From positions 2,790,001 through 2,854,000 of the forward strand of contig JAILXR010000001.1 of the NCBI GenBank assembly GCA_050789445.1: a stretch of DNA of 64,000 nt, written 5' to 3'. Numbering within the stretch: position 1 is the stretch's first letter; the number at the start of each line of letters is the position of its first letter. Under the pieces are notes generated by a model that was given only the letters and a program-made list of their open reading frames with translations, had not been told where the DNA came from and ran no database searches. Below are positions 9,444 through 18,794 of this stretch, piece after piece. The position numbers and the translations under genes were made by a program. The DNA is from JAWSVE01 sp050789445 (GTDB taxonomy: Bacteria > Pseudomonadota > Gammaproteobacteria > Pseudomonadales > Cellvibrionaceae).

Positions 9444-9751
9444 AAAGCTATTACCTTCCTTAAATCAGTGACTAGTGCACATGATTTTGCTGTTATATAA
9501 GCGTTTTATAGACCTAATAGAGTAATATTTCACAAACCAGAAGTTTACTCTGTAAAAAAGCCGATTATAGTACCACAGTGATCCGGTCAGTTCGGGTATA
9601 ATCAGCCGATTCAAATCGATCAGATACGCCATCAAATGTATCTTATAAATGACGAATGCAGCCTGCTCGATTAAATAATAAACGTGAATGAAAATATTTG
9701 AGTAGCATACATAAAAAACAATCATTAATTAACAATAGGAAAGTGAAAATA
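9444..9751. other. 308-bp divergent region between yicC and rph
   Basis: Contains the promoters for yicC (minus) and rph (plus). A TTTACT/TATAGT pair separated by 16 bases around 9546-9573 could be a sigma-70 promoter toward rph, but this is weak. The 86-codon minus-strand frame at 9465-9725 lacks any family features and is rejected. Confidence 0.4.
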
Positions 9752-10471
9752 ATGCAAAGACCTAGCGGGCGAAATCTAGATCAATTACGCGATATTAAAA
9801 TTACTCGAGGATTTACTCGTCATGCAGAAGGTTCTGTATTAGTGGAATTCGGTGATACAAAAGTCGTTTGTACGGCAAGTGTTGAGCGCTCAGTGCCACG
9901 ATTTTTGCGAGGCGAAGGTCGTGGTTGGATCACTGCAGAATACGGCATGCTGCCTCGTTCGACGGGAACGAGAATGGGCCGAGAAGCGGCTAGAGGAAAA
10001 CAAGGTGGACGAACTGTTGAGATTCAACGTCTAATCGGACGCTCATTACGTGCAGCTGTTGATTTAACGGCACTTGGCGAAAATACGATTACGTTAGATT
10101 GTGATGTTATTCAGGCTGACGGTGGAACGCGTACAGCATCTATCACAGGCGCTTGTGTTGCTTTAGTCGATGCGATTTCAGTTTTACAAAAAGATGGCTC
10201 GATTAAAGGAAATCCACTGAAGAGAATGATCGCTTCGGTTTCTGTTGGCTTATACCAAGGTAATGCGGTTTTGGATTTGGATTATCCTGAAGATTCTTCG
10301 GCTGATACGGATATGAATATTGTGATGGCTGATGATGGTGGCATGATTGAAATTCAAGGAACTGCAGAAGGAGAACCTTTCACCCAAGATCAGTTTGATG
10401 AGATGTTAAGTTTAGCGAAAAAAGGAATCAACGAACTCAACCAATTGCAAAAAGATGCGCTATCTTCTTAA
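9752..10471 (+). CDS. rph: ribonuclease PH
   Basis: A phosphate-dependent 3'-5' exoribonuclease that trims tRNA 3' ends and helps degrade structured RNA. The frame is open from 9698, but the ATG at 9752 fits best: AGGAAAG lies eight bases upstream, the product then starts MQRPSGRNLDQLRDIKI, and the length becomes 239 residues, the family norm. Diagnostic segments are GSVLVEFGDTKVVCTASVE, RGEGRGWITAEYGMLPRST and TITLDCDVIQADGGTRTASITGA-like catalytic sequence. It is divergent from yicC and convergent with crc. Confidence 0.97.
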   Translation: MQRPSGRNLDQLRDIKITRGFTRHAEGSVLVEFGDTKVVCTASVERSVPRFLRGEGRGWITAEYGMLPRSTGTRMGREAARGKQGGRTVEIQRLIGRSLRAAVDLTALGENTITLDCDVIQADGGTRTASITGACVALVDAISVLQKDGSIKGNPLKRMIASVSVGLYQGNAVLDLDYPEDSSADTDMNIVMADDGGMIEIQGTAEGEPFTQDQFDEMLSLAKKGINELNQLQKDALSS

Positions 10472-10502
10472 TTTTTAACTTAAGTAATAGTTTAAGTCAT
10501 TG

Positions 10503-10542
10503 GTCAGGTTTTGATTTTATAGCTCATAAATTAAAGCCTGAC
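10503..10542. terminator. possible bidirectional hairpin between rph and crc
   Basis: GTCAGGTTT pairs with AAGCCTGAC (one G-T pair) across a 22-base AT-rich loop, midway between the convergent stops of rph and crc. A T-run is weak, so only moderate support. Confidence 0.3.
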
Positions 10543-10574
10543 ATTAGGTTAAGAAAATATTTTGAATCTACAAG

Positions 10575-11357
10575 TTAAAAAGTTTCGGGCGGTTCAATGT
10601 CGTAGTCAATAATGACAGGAAGATGACTTGAAAACGCCTGAGTTTTATAAATCGCAGAATATTCTACGCGGTTCCGAAGTTCATCGGAAGCCACTTGAAA
10701 ATCTGTTCTCCAGCCATCGCCTTCACCTATCTCCCCGCTCGGCCAAAACGTAAATTCGTCTTTGTCTTTGTTGACTTGCCTAAAGGCATCAACATAACCA
10801 AGCTCGCTATACAGCTGGCTCATCCAAAGTCGTTCGTGGTCTAAAAACCCAAAATCTTCTTTATGTTGTTGGGGATTTTGCACATCGTTTTCGGTATGTG
10901 CCATGGCCCAGTTACCGCAAAAAATGAAATCGCGACGTTTACGAGAAATTTTATGGAGATGCGCTTGAAGGTCATCAAAGAACTTAATTTTAATGTCATC
11001 AGAGCCTGGCTCATCGGAAATTTGTGGGGCGAGTAATGAGCCAACACTAAGACGATCAAAATCAGCTTGGATGTATCTTCCTTGCATATCGATACCGGTA
11101 GAGAAACCTAGTCCATAAATAAGGGCTTTAGGTTGCTCGCGAGTGAATATGCCAACGCCATAGGCATCTTTAATTCCTGAATCGAAAAAATAAGAATGAT
11201 ATCCGTTAAGTAGGTAAGGAGGCTCTTCGAGTTTGTAAGCAGGCATACGTAGATCTTGCAGACAAATGATGTCGGCATCTTGTTGTTCAAGCCATTTGTA
11301 TAAACCGCGATCAACAGCTTGCTTTATGCCGTCAACACTTAGATTTATTATTCTCAT
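10575..11357 (-). CDS. crc: Crc-type catabolite repression control protein (inactive ExoIII fold)
   Basis: The 260-residue product has the exonuclease III fold but reads like Pseudomonas Crc: MRIINLSVDGIKQAVDRGL, DADIICLQDLR, GRYIQADFDRLSVGSLL, FLDHERLWMSQLYSELGYVDAFR. Catalytic positions of ExoIII are changed: the metal-binding Glu is Asp35, the GDxN motif is CGNW (147-150), and the C-terminal SDH is SSH (243-245). In Pseudomonas, Crc has no nuclease activity and works with Hfq to repress translation of catabolic mRNAs. The position between rph and divergent pyrE is the same as Pseudomonas crc. An Hfq-dependent role here is inferred from homology and synteny. Confidence 0.88.
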   Translation of the reverse strand: MRIINLSVDGIKQAVDRGLYKWLEQQDADIICLQDLRMPAYKLEEPPYLLNGYHSYFFDSGIKDAYGVGIFTREQPKALIYGLGFSTGIDMQGRYIQADFDRLSVGSLLAPQISDEPGSDDIKIKFFDDLQAHLHKISRKRRDFIFCGNWAMAHTENDVQNPQQHKEDFGFLDHERLWMSQLYSELGYVDAFRQVNKDKDEFTFWPSGEIGEGDGWRTDFQVASDELRNRVEYSAIYKTQAFSSHLPVIIDYDIEPPETF

Positions 11358-11613
11358 GATCGCCCCTTGATTACGGACTGTGTATGATACTCGTTTTATA
11401 CTTATTTGTGATTAGCCGTAACACTTAGATTACGTTATGACGCACTTTCGGTTTAATTGAGCGATGAATTGCTGATTTTTTATGGAAGCATGGTCTATCA
11501 GAAAGATTAAGAAAGACTTTGGCAAGCTAAATAATCAAATCATTGATTTAAAATCCCTCTACCATAATAAAACCTCTATCGTTTAAAATTTAGAACATTG
11601 TCAGGAAATTGCC

Positions 11614-12258
11614 ATGCAAGAATACCAACGTGAATTCATCCGATTAGCGATTAAATATAATGCGCTAAAATTTGGATCCTTCACATTGAAGTCGGGTCGG
11701 GTTAGCCCGTATTTTTTTAATGCCGGATTATTCAATTCAGGAGCAGCTTTGGCAGCACTTGGTAAGCAGTATGCTTCTGCGATTATCGATTCAGGAGTCA
11801 GCTTTGATATGGCTTTTGGTCCTGCATACAAAGGTATACCTCTGGTTTCTGCAACGTCTATAGCACTTGCTGATGAGCACGGCATTGATCGCCCTTATGC
11901 TTTCAACCGTAAGGAAGCGAAGGCTCATGGCGAAGGAGGCACTATCGTTGGAGCCCCTATGGTTGGGCGAGTTTTGATCATAGATGACGTGATTACGGCG
12001 GGAACAGCAATCAGAGAAGTAATTGACATTATTTCACAATATGGAGCTGAACCTGCAGGGGTAGTTATTGGTCTAAATCGGCAGGAACGCGGAAAAGGTG
12101 AATTATCTGCGATCCAAGAGGTTGAGAAAGAGTTTTCAATTCCTGTGATCAGTATTACAGCAGTGGATGATGTGATCGAATATCTTGAAGATGAACAAGG
12201 AACGGATCGGGCGATTGCTGAACAAATCAGGCAATATCGAATAGAGTATGGTGTTTGA
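11614..12258 (+). CDS. pyrE: orotate phosphoribosyltransferase
   Basis: Converts orotate and PRPP to orotidine 5'-phosphate in pyrimidine synthesis. The 214-residue protein shows the N-terminal FGSFTLKSGRVSPYFFNAG, the GPAYKGIPL loop, the mobile loop AFNRKEAKAHGEGG, and the PRPP motif VLIIDDVITAGTA (about 121-133). Length matches the E. coli enzyme (213). It is divergent from crc with a 256-bp gap that must carry both promoters. Confidence 0.97.
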   Translation: MQEYQREFIRLAIKYNALKFGSFTLKSGRVSPYFFNAGLFNSGAALAALGKQYASAIIDSGVSFDMAFGPAYKGIPLVSATSIALADEHGIDRPYAFNRKEAKAHGEGGTIVGAPMVGRVLIIDDVITAGTAIREVIDIISQYGAEPAGVVIGLNRQERGKGELSAIQEVEKEFSIPVISITAVDDVIEYLEDEQGTDRAIAEQIRQYRIEYGV

Positions 12259-12367
12259 AAAGCTTGAGTAATAAGCTTAAGAGCTAAGAGAATAGTTAGT
12301 GGAAACAGCTAAGACCTGCATTTTGAGAGTAAAGCGGTGTGGGCTAGTGAAATTGGATGAATATATT

Positions 12368-13072
12368 ATGAGCACCCATCAGGTATTAAAAAATAAAATG
12401 TTCACGCTCGTGACGCTTGGCGCGTTGCTGTGTGCTTCAGTCCTACAGGCGGCAGAAAATACTTATTATCGCTATAAAAATAAAGACGGCGTTACAGTGA
12501 TGAATAGCGCTATTCCTCCTGAATACGTCCAGCTAGGTTACGAAATTGTGACTGTTGCAGGTGATGTCTTAGAGGTTGTTAAGCCGGCTCCAACTAAAGA
12601 AGAGTTAGAGAGAACTGCAAAACAACGTGAAAGAGAAGCACAGCTTGCAGAATGGGATGAGTCGTTATTAAAGCGATATAGTTCTTCGAAAGAAATTGAA
12701 AAAGCAAAAGACAGAAAAGTTGCCGACTTTCAAGGCAGCATGTCCATATTAAAAGGCAATGCCAATAATATTAAAAACCAAATCGAAACAGTTCAAGCAC
12801 GTGCAGCTAATATCGAACGAGCAGGTAGAGCGGTACCAAAAAGTATTTTGAATAACTTAAACGGTCTCGATAATGAGCTTAAAGAAACAGAACGTCTTAT
12901 AGGTTTGAGATTGGTTGAGCAGCAAAAAATAGAAGAAAAATTTAATCAAGATATTGAAAGGTTTAAGGAAATCAGTCCTGAGCCAGAAGTGATGACTGAA
13001 GACCAGTCGAAGAATTTAGAAAAAGCAATGGCAGATGGTTCCACAAAAGAGACTGCCAATATTACAGACTAA
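12368..13072 (+). CDS. exported DUF4124-like protein with coiled coil
   Basis: The frame is open from 12299, but the ATG at 12368 gives a conventional signal peptide (KMFTLVTLGALLCASVLQAAE) and a 234-residue precursor. After cleavage comes a short DUF4124-like segment, YYRYKNKDGVTVMNSAIPPE, then a long charged helical region (about 75-210) rich in Glu, Lys and Gln that is probably coiled coil. DUF4124 proteins are periplasmic or envelope proteins of unknown function. It follows pyrE by 109 bp. A second DUF4124 gene lies at 46028. Confidence 0.72.
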   Translation: MSTHQVLKNKMFTLVTLGALLCASVLQAAENTYYRYKNKDGVTVMNSAIPPEYVQLGYEIVTVAGDVLEVVKPAPTKEELERTAKQREREAQLAEWDESLLKRYSSSKEIEKAKDRKVADFQGSMSILKGNANNIKNQIETVQARAANIERAGRAVPKSILNNLNGLDNELKETERLIGLRLVEQQKIEEKFNQDIERFKEISPEPEVMTEDQSKNLEKAMADGSTKETANITD

Positions 13073-13128
13073 AATGGAAGTGGTTTTAATTAATTTTTTG
13101 GAAAGAAAGCCAGAAAATCAAAATAGAA

Positions 13129-13155
13129 AAGGATAAGAAATTTATACTTATCCTT
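13129..13155. terminator. hairpin at the slmA 3' end
   Basis: Nine-base perfect arms AAGGATAAG and CTTATCCTT with a nine-base loop. It overlaps the slmA stop codon and lies between convergent genes, so it could end transcription from the DUF4124 gene. T-run is poor. Confidence 0.35.
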
Positions 13156-13744
13156 GCGAAAATCCATGAGTCAAAACGGGCCATTGCGCAGCCCAATTAT
13201 CAATAGGTGAGCGTTTAAATTCACTTCTTACGAATTGTGATATTCTTCCTTCTGCGGCTGCCATTAATAAATTTGCTGCAGCTGTTACTGAAAGGTTTAA
13301 ACGTAAATCTTCTCTTACTTCTGCTTCACGTAAAATTTGTTTAATCTGGGTCTCAAGCCTTTCAAAAAATTGAACAATGCGCACGCGTAACCGGCCTGTT
13401 TCGCCTGCTAATGCATCTCCAGTAAGTATACGAGAAATGCCTGGGTTGCGTTCAGAAAACGTAAGAAGTAATAATAAAATTCTTTCACAGCGTTTTAAGG
13501 CTGTTGATTCTTCAGATAAAATCAAATTAATCCGAGAAAAAATTGTTTCTTCGATAAATTCAATTAAGCCTTCAAACATTTTAGATTTACTTGGGAAGTG
13601 ACGATATAAAGCAGCTTCAGAAACGCCTACCTCTTTAGCTAGCGCAGCTGTAGTGATGCGCGAACCAGGACAGCTAGATAGCATGTATGCGAGGCTTTCC
13701 AAAATTTGTTGTCGGCGATTAGATTTTTGAGTGGTTTTGCTCAT
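13148..13744 (-). CDS. slmA: nucleoid occlusion factor SlmA (TetR fold)
   Basis: SlmA binds specific chromosomal sites and blocks FtsZ ring assembly over the nucleoid. The 198-residue protein has a TetR helix-turn-helix (RITTAALAKEVGVSEAALYRHFPSKSKMFEGLIEFIE, about 29-65) and the SlmA-type ligand/dimer domain (RNPGISRILTGDALAGE, NLLMAAAEGRISQFVRSEFKRSP). The length equals E. coli SlmA, and its place near argB, coaBC and pyrE is the conserved one. Confidence 0.95.
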   Translation of the reverse strand: MSKTTQKSNRRQQILESLAYMLSSCPGSRITTAALAKEVGVSEAALYRHFPSKSKMFEGLIEFIEETIFSRINLILSEESTALKRCERILLLLLTFSERNPGISRILTGDALAGETGRLRVRIVQFFERLETQIKQILREAEVREDLRLNLSVTAAANLLMAAAEGRISQFVRSEFKRSPIDNWAAQWPVLTHGFSQG

Positions 13745-14011
13745 AATTTTTATGTGTTAGTCCGTTTGTCTTTTGTTTTCAGCTACTTAACGTTTTCTTT
13801 TGTGTTAAAAAAGAGCCCTATAACAACGCTATGTATTAATGATCGCCAATTGATATGTTCAAATGTGAAGATAAAAATCAAATATAAATGTGAATGTTCA
13901 CTACGCTATCCTATCGGCATATTATCTTGGCATCAATAAAGAAATTGTAATTTCTTATTTTTCATTTCACCGGGTGTTTAATATTTGAATATTTTGTAGG
14001 CTGAATTGAAT

Positions 14012-14911
14012 TTAAGGCTTGTTACTAATGAGTGTGCCAACACCAGAATCTGTAAATACTTCCAGCAAAACTGCATGGGTTACTCGGCCGTCTATGATGT
14101 GAGCGCTTGTGACACCCATTTTTACTGCATCGAGCGCACAATTGATTTTAGGTAGCATACCGCCGTGAATGGTGCCGTCTTCAATGAGAGCGTCCACCTG
14201 TTTAGGGGTTAAGCCTGTTAAAACATTCCCTGATTTATCCTGCAGTCCTGCAACGTTGGTCAGCAGCATTAGTTTTTCGGCCTGCAAGACTTCCGCTAAT
14301 TTTCCTGCCACTAAATCGGCATTGATGTTGTAGGATTCGCCATTTTCACCAACACCAATGGGAGCAATAACCGGGATAAAATTACTGTTAACTAATACAT
14401 CAATGACTTCGCGATTTATCGATTCAACTTCGCCGACATGACCAATGTCAATAATTTCTGGCGCTCTCATTTCAGGCGTTTTTCGCGTCACTGTCATTTT
14501 TTTTGCGCGAATTAAATTTGCGTCTTTTCCGGTAATGCCAAGCGCTTGTCCGCCATTTCGATTAATTAAATTCACTATCTGTTTGTTGACGGTCGCACCT
14601 AAAACCATTTCAACTACATCCATAGTCTGGCTATCGGTAACGCGCATTCCGTCTACAAATTCTGATTTAATATTGAGTCTTTCTAATAGCTGCCCAATTT
14701 GCGGTCCGCCCCCATGCACGACGATTGGATTCATGCCGACGAGCTTCATGAGTACAATATCGCGAGCAAAACTATTTTGAAGTTCTTCGTCCACCATAGC
14801 GTTACCGCCAAATTTAACAACAACCGTGCGATTGGTAAATCGCTGGATGTAGGGCAGTGCTTCAGTGAGTACTTTAGCGGCTTTTAAAGCGTTATCTCGT
14901 GATAGTGGCAT
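14012..14911 (-). CDS. argB: acetylglutamate kinase
   Basis: Phosphorylates N-acetyl-L-glutamate in the second step of arginine synthesis. The 299-residue protein has the amino acid kinase fold: VVVKFGGNAMVDEEL at the N-terminus, IVVHGGGPQIGQLL, NINADLVAGKLAEVLQAEKLMLLTNVAG, and GGMLPKINCALDAVKMGV near the C-terminus. The frame can be read from a TTG two codons upstream, but the ATG at 14911 gives the family's MPLSRDNALKAAKVLTEALPYI start with AGG nine bases before it. The N-terminal helix (LTEALPYIQRF) suggests the hexameric, arginine-inhibited form. It lies 74 bp after algC. Confidence 0.96.
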   Translation of the reverse strand: MPLSRDNALKAAKVLTEALPYIQRFTNRTVVVKFGGNAMVDEELQNSFARDIVLMKLVGMNPIVVHGGGPQIGQLLERLNIKSEFVDGMRVTDSQTMDVVEMVLGATVNKQIVNLINRNGGQALGITGKDANLIRAKKMTVTRKTPEMRAPEIIDIGHVGEVESINREVIDVLVNSNFIPVIAPIGVGENGESYNINADLVAGKLAEVLQAEKLMLLTNVAGLQDKSGNVLTGLTPKQVDALIEDGTIHGGMLPKINCALDAVKMGVTSAHIIDGRVTHAVLLEVFTDSGVGTLISNKP

Positions 14912-14985
14912 GAACAAACCTAATAAAAATGTTAATTTAAAATTCTAAGAATGCTGATTAATAATTATTGGTACTTAAAAAGACA

Positions 14986-17550
14986 TTAGAAGTTAATGCC
15001 GAGCTTGGGGTCAATTTTCAATAATTCTTGCTTGAATTTTTCTTGAATATTAGCAAGAGCTTCTTCGCTCTCAGCTTCAAACCGTAAAGTTAATGCAGGC
15101 GATGTATTGGATACGCGTACAAGCCCCCATCCTTCCGGATAATCGACACGTAAGCCGTCAATTGTTGTCACTCTACCCTTTTCAAAATTTCCCTCCGAAA
15201 TTAAACGCTGAATGAAAATAAACTTTTTACTGTCAGGGATGGAGATTTTAATTTCAGGTGTGGCGGGTAACTCCGGAAAGTTTGAAAATATATCATCAAG
15301 GCTTTCTTCACGAATGCTCATGATTTCAAGAAGACGTGCAGCGGCATACATGCCGTCATCAAAACCATACCATCTTTCTTTAATAAATATGTGTCCAGAT
15401 AGTTCGCCACCAAGCAGCGAGCCGGTTTCCTGCATTTTTGCTTTCATGTGGGAGTGTCCGGTTTTCCACATGATGGGTCTACCGCCATAACTACTAATGA
15501 CATTGTTTAGTTCGCGGCTAGATTTCACGTCATATAATACGTCGGTTCCAGGGTTTCTCGATACAATATCTTTTGCAAGAAGCATGAGAAGCCTGTCGGG
15601 CCAAATAATTTTGCCGGTTGATGTCACAACACCAAGTCGATCACCATCGCCATCAAGTGCTATACCAATATCGGCTTCAACTTCTTTCACCATATTAATT
15701 AGTTGTTGTAAATTTGCCGGCACTGATGGGTCGGGTTCGTGATTGGGAAAGCTGCCATCAATATCACAAAACAGTGGCGTGACAGTACAGCCAAGCTCTC
15801 GGAATAATTGTGTTGCGATTTCTCCGGCAACACCGTTGCCAGCATCAATAACAACTGACAGTTCACCGGCCAGAGCGACATCAGAAAATATTCGCTCAAT
15901 ATATTCAGTCGTTAACTCTGCAAAATCTTCACGACCTGAACCTTGTGCAAACTTTTGTTGAGAAATACGAATACGTAAGTCTTGAATTTTTTCACCGGCG
16001 AGCGCTTCATTATTGAGAACGATTTTAAAACCGTTGTAGTCAGCAGGATTGTGGCTGGCTGTAATAACCACTCCACTATTCGTCGAATCTAGTTCAGCAA
16101 TGGCGTAGTAGACGATAGGAGACGGTACCATGCCAATATTAATAACGTGACAGCCCGTTGTTAAAATCCCCTCTATTAATTGTTCGGCAATTTCGGGGCT
16201 GTGAGTGCGACCATCTCTACCGACAACAATTGACGTATCGCCAGCATCTAAAGTCGCTGAACCAATTGCTTGACCGATTAATACAACATTGGTTGGGGTC
16301 AGTTGAGTCTCCACAATTCCGCGTATATCGTAGGCTCTAAAGATTTCTCCAGGAATTTCGCCATATACATCTTCGACTGTAAATAAATCTTCTGGTGAAA
16401 TATCTTCGATGTCTAAAGGATCATCTTCTTTGCTGCTCGACCCTAGTAAGTCAGAATCCCCATCAGTTAATTCAACAGCTGCTAATCGTTTACTGCGATG
16501 CAGTGGATCAACAATCGTTGTTTCTGATCGTGCTTCTATAGCGGCTCTTTTTGCTGCTAGCATTTGTTCTGTGCGCGCAATTGAACGGCGAGTTAATACA
16601 TTAGTGAGGAGTAAGCATAATAATAAGCTGGCCGCTAACAATAATAAGATTGTCGAAAATACTCCAACACCAATAACATTCGCTTGTCGTTTTAAAATAT
16701 CAGAAGGTGTAAATTTAACTGACCAATATGAATCTTCAATTGCTACGGTGTGTTCTCTACCGGAATCACCCTGGCCTAGATCTGCGATTGTTTGTGGAGC
16801 GCCTTGCCCGAATTGTTGAGTTAAAAGAAATTTCCCCTCAGCTAATTCACTGCTAGTAAAGAGCGATAGCATGTCGTCGGCAGAGATACTAACAAACAAA
16901 GTAGCGATGACCGGTTCAATAGCTAAAGTGTCGGTTTCATTTTGAGGGTCAGCTTTGCTTTCTTCCGCTGAAGGCAGTGAAGAAAAAGGGATTGGCTCAA
17001 CAATATTGATACGCCAAACATCGCCATTTTTAATGGCTTCTGGGAATACAGTCTCTCGTTTTTCAGCACGGTTAATCATGTCGACATCAGTAAATTTTAT
17101 CGATGCTTTATCATCAGTATTTACTTTGGCAGTACCAGCAGAAAAATAGGCTACCGTTTGTGCGTTAGGCAAATTATTTTTAAGGCGATTGACGTAATTG
17201 TTAGTTAGAGATGTATTATCTTCAGTAATACCATTGATAAACGCTTCTTGCCCTGTGTAGCGTTGTAAGTTTTCACGAAACTGGTGAAGATAATCGCTAA
17301 TGCTTTTTGCTCTAAGTTGAGCGGCTTGGATAGAAAGCTGATCAAGCTTTTCTTTTTCTTTTGAAAGAACGAAATGATTGTATGCCCACCAGCCACCAAC
17401 GCCATTAATACACAAGGCTATTGCTATCGTTATGCCTAAAAATTTAAAGCGCGGTGACTTAGGCTCTTGATGAACAATATTTTTTGATGATTCGTCATCT
17501 GTATTGAGTTCGTCAAGCGGTGCTAAAAAAGAATCTTGTTCGTTCGACAC
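14986..17550 (-). CDS. algC: phosphomannomutase/phosphoglucomutase with N-terminal membrane domain
   Basis: Interconverts 1- and 6-phosphates of mannose and glucose for LPS and exopolysaccharide precursors. The first third is not enzyme: a TM helix (about 36-57), an extracytoplasmic region, a second TM helix (about 256-280) and a charged linker; then the mutase begins at GEIFRAYDIRG. Phosphoserine is in TASHNP, metal binding in DGDGDR, sugar binding in GGELSGH. The frame is open to 17658, but that overlaps coaBC; the GTG at 17550, preceded by AGGA at eight bases, gives MSNEQDSFLAPL and 854 residues. Pseudomonas and relatives have the same long AlgC form. Confidence 0.93.
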   Translation of the reverse strand: MSNEQDSFLAPLDELNTDDESSKNIVHQEPKSPRFKFLGITIAIALCINGVGGWWAYNHFVLSKEKEKLDQLSIQAAQLRAKSISDYLHQFRENLQRYTGQEAFINGITEDNTSLTNNYVNRLKNNLPNAQTVAYFSAGTAKVNTDDKASIKFTDVDMINRAEKRETVFPEAIKNGDVWRINIVEPIPFSSLPSAEESKADPQNETDTLAIEPVIATLFVSISADDMLSLFTSSELAEGKFLLTQQFGQGAPQTIADLGQGDSGREHTVAIEDSYWSVKFTPSDILKRQANVIGVGVFSTILLLLAASLLLCLLLTNVLTRRSIARTEQMLAAKRAAIEARSETTIVDPLHRSKRLAAVELTDGDSDLLGSSSKEDDPLDIEDISPEDLFTVEDVYGEIPGEIFRAYDIRGIVETQLTPTNVVLIGQAIGSATLDAGDTSIVVGRDGRTHSPEIAEQLIEGILTTGCHVINIGMVPSPIVYYAIAELDSTNSGVVITASHNPADYNGFKIVLNNEALAGEKIQDLRIRISQQKFAQGSGREDFAELTTEYIERIFSDVALAGELSVVIDAGNGVAGEIATQLFRELGCTVTPLFCDIDGSFPNHEPDPSVPANLQQLINMVKEVEADIGIALDGDGDRLGVVTSTGKIIWPDRLLMLLAKDIVSRNPGTDVLYDVKSSRELNNVISSYGGRPIMWKTGHSHMKAKMQETGSLLGGELSGHIFIKERWYGFDDGMYAAARLLEIMSIREESLDDIFSNFPELPATPEIKISIPDSKKFIFIQRLISEGNFEKGRVTTIDGLRVDYPEGWGLVRVSNTSPALTLRFEAESEEALANIQEKFKQELLKIDPKLGINF

Positions 17551-17580
17551 TTGTAGTTTCCTGTCGTTTTTGATTAGACC

Positions 17581-17600
17581 TAGATTTAAATTTAAATCTA
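17581..17600. repeat. 20-bp perfect palindrome at the coaBC stop
   Basis: An AT-rich perfect inverted repeat with half-site TAGATTTAAA occupies 17581-17600 and includes the TAG stop of coaBC. It lies 30 bp before the algC start. It could be a protein-binding site or a simple RNA hairpin between the genes. Confidence 0.6.
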
Positions 17601-18794
17601 AATATTTTTTAAAGCAATGCGATTGATTAATTGTCTTGCTAATTCTGTCTTGCTGCATTTATCAATATTTTCTTCACTCTCGGGCCAGATCAGAGTGACA
17701 GCATTATCATCGCTGTTAAAACCAATGGTGGGATTAGACACGTCATTGGCAATGATTAAATCCAATTTTTTACGTTGTAACTTATCACGAGCATTTTTTG
17801 AAACATTTTGAGTTTCTGCAGAAAACCCAACCGTAAATGGTTTTGGAGTCGTAGCTGCAATGTTAGTAACAATGTCGGGATTTTTAATGAGCTCGATAGC
17901 CATCGTATCTAGCTCGCCTTTTTTAATTTTCTGTTCTGCAATCGTAGTTGGGCGATAGTCAGCAACAGCGGCAGAGGCGATAAAAATGTCGCAGCCTTTA
18001 ACAGCATTCATGCTTTGCTCAAACATATCTTGAGCGCTAGTGACTGAAATGAATTCGACCCGGGGTGGTGGCGCTAGGTTTGTTGGGCCACTGATTAAAA
18101 AAGTTTTCGCACCGGCTTCAGCAGCGGCTTGAGCTATTGCGTAACCCATTTTTCCGGAGCTGTGATTACTGATGTAACGAACAGGGTCAATAGCTTCCCG
18201 CGTCGGCCCCGCAGTGACGACCACTTTTTTTCCTGTAAGCGATCCAGTTTCAAAAATATTGGCGGTAGATTCTGCGATGGTGTCGGGTTCGAGCATTCGA
18301 CCAAAACCAACATCACCGCAGGCTTGAGAACCCTCAGCAGGACCAAATTGTAAAACGTTCTTGCGGGATAGTTGCTGAAGATTTTCTTGTGTTGCTTGGT
18401 TATGCCACATGGCTTGGTTCATTGCAGGAGCAATGGCAATTTTAGACGTGCTAGCGAGGCAGACTGTTGTTAACAAATCGTTTCCATTCCCAGCATGTAA
18501 TCGAGCAATAAAATCTGCTGTAGCAGGAGCAATTAAAATTAGATCTGCCCAGCGAGCTAATTCGATATGGCCCATTCCAGCTTCTGCTTCTGTATCGAGT
18601 AAATCGAGATGAACGGGATTTCCGGATAATGCTTGAAGAGTCAGTGGCGTAATGAATTCGCAAGCGGCTGGTGTCATGACAACGCGAACATCAGCCCCTC
18701 TATCTTGGAGGCGGCGAATGATCTCGGCACTTTTATAGGCCGCTATTCCACCAGTGACACCCAGCAGAATGTGTTTGTTAATAAGTGAGCTCAT
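17598..18794 (-). CDS. coaBC: phosphopantothenoylcysteine synthetase/decarboxylase
   Basis: A two-domain enzyme for coenzyme A synthesis: CoaB joins 4'-phosphopantothenate to cysteine and CoaC decarboxylates the product. The 398 residues show the flavin-binding CoaC domain first (LLGVTGGIAAYKSAEIIRRL, APAMNQAMW, ACGDVGFGRM), then CoaB (VVVTAGPTREAIDPVRYISNHSSGKMGYAIA, AAVADYRP, KIKKGELD, VGFSAET). Length is typical. It is followed closely by algC on the same strand, the Pseudomonas dfp-algC order (dut, usually between them, is absent). Confidence 0.96.
   Translation of the reverse strand: MSSLINKHILLGVTGGIAAYKSAEIIRRLQDRGADVRVVMTPAACEFITPLTLQALSGNPVHLDLLDTEAEAGMGHIELARWADLILIAPATADFIARLHAGNGNDLLTTVCLASTSKIAIAPAMNQAMWHNQATQENLQQLSRKNVLQFGPAEGSQACGDVGFGRMLEPDTIAESTANIFETGSLTGKKVVVTAGPTREAIDPVRYISNHSSGKMGYAIAQAAAEAGAKTFLISGPTNLAPPPRVEFISVTSAQDMFEQSMNAVKGCDIFIASAAVADYRPTTIAEQKIKKGELDTMAIELIKNPDIVTNIAATTPKPFTVGFSAETQNVSKNARDKLQRKKLDLIIANDVSNPTIGFNSDDNAVTLIWPESEENIDKCSKTELARQLINRIALKNI

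Noticed and set aside
9465..9725. 86-codon minus-strand frame upstream of rph
   Set aside because: Low-complexity, hydrophobic and aromatic-rich, no ribosome binding site or family features; it lies in the yicC/rph promoter region.
17551..17658. Longer algC start at 17658
   Set aside because: It would overlap coaBC by 61 bases with no ribosome binding site; the GTG at 17550 has AGGA at eight bases and fits the gene arrangement.
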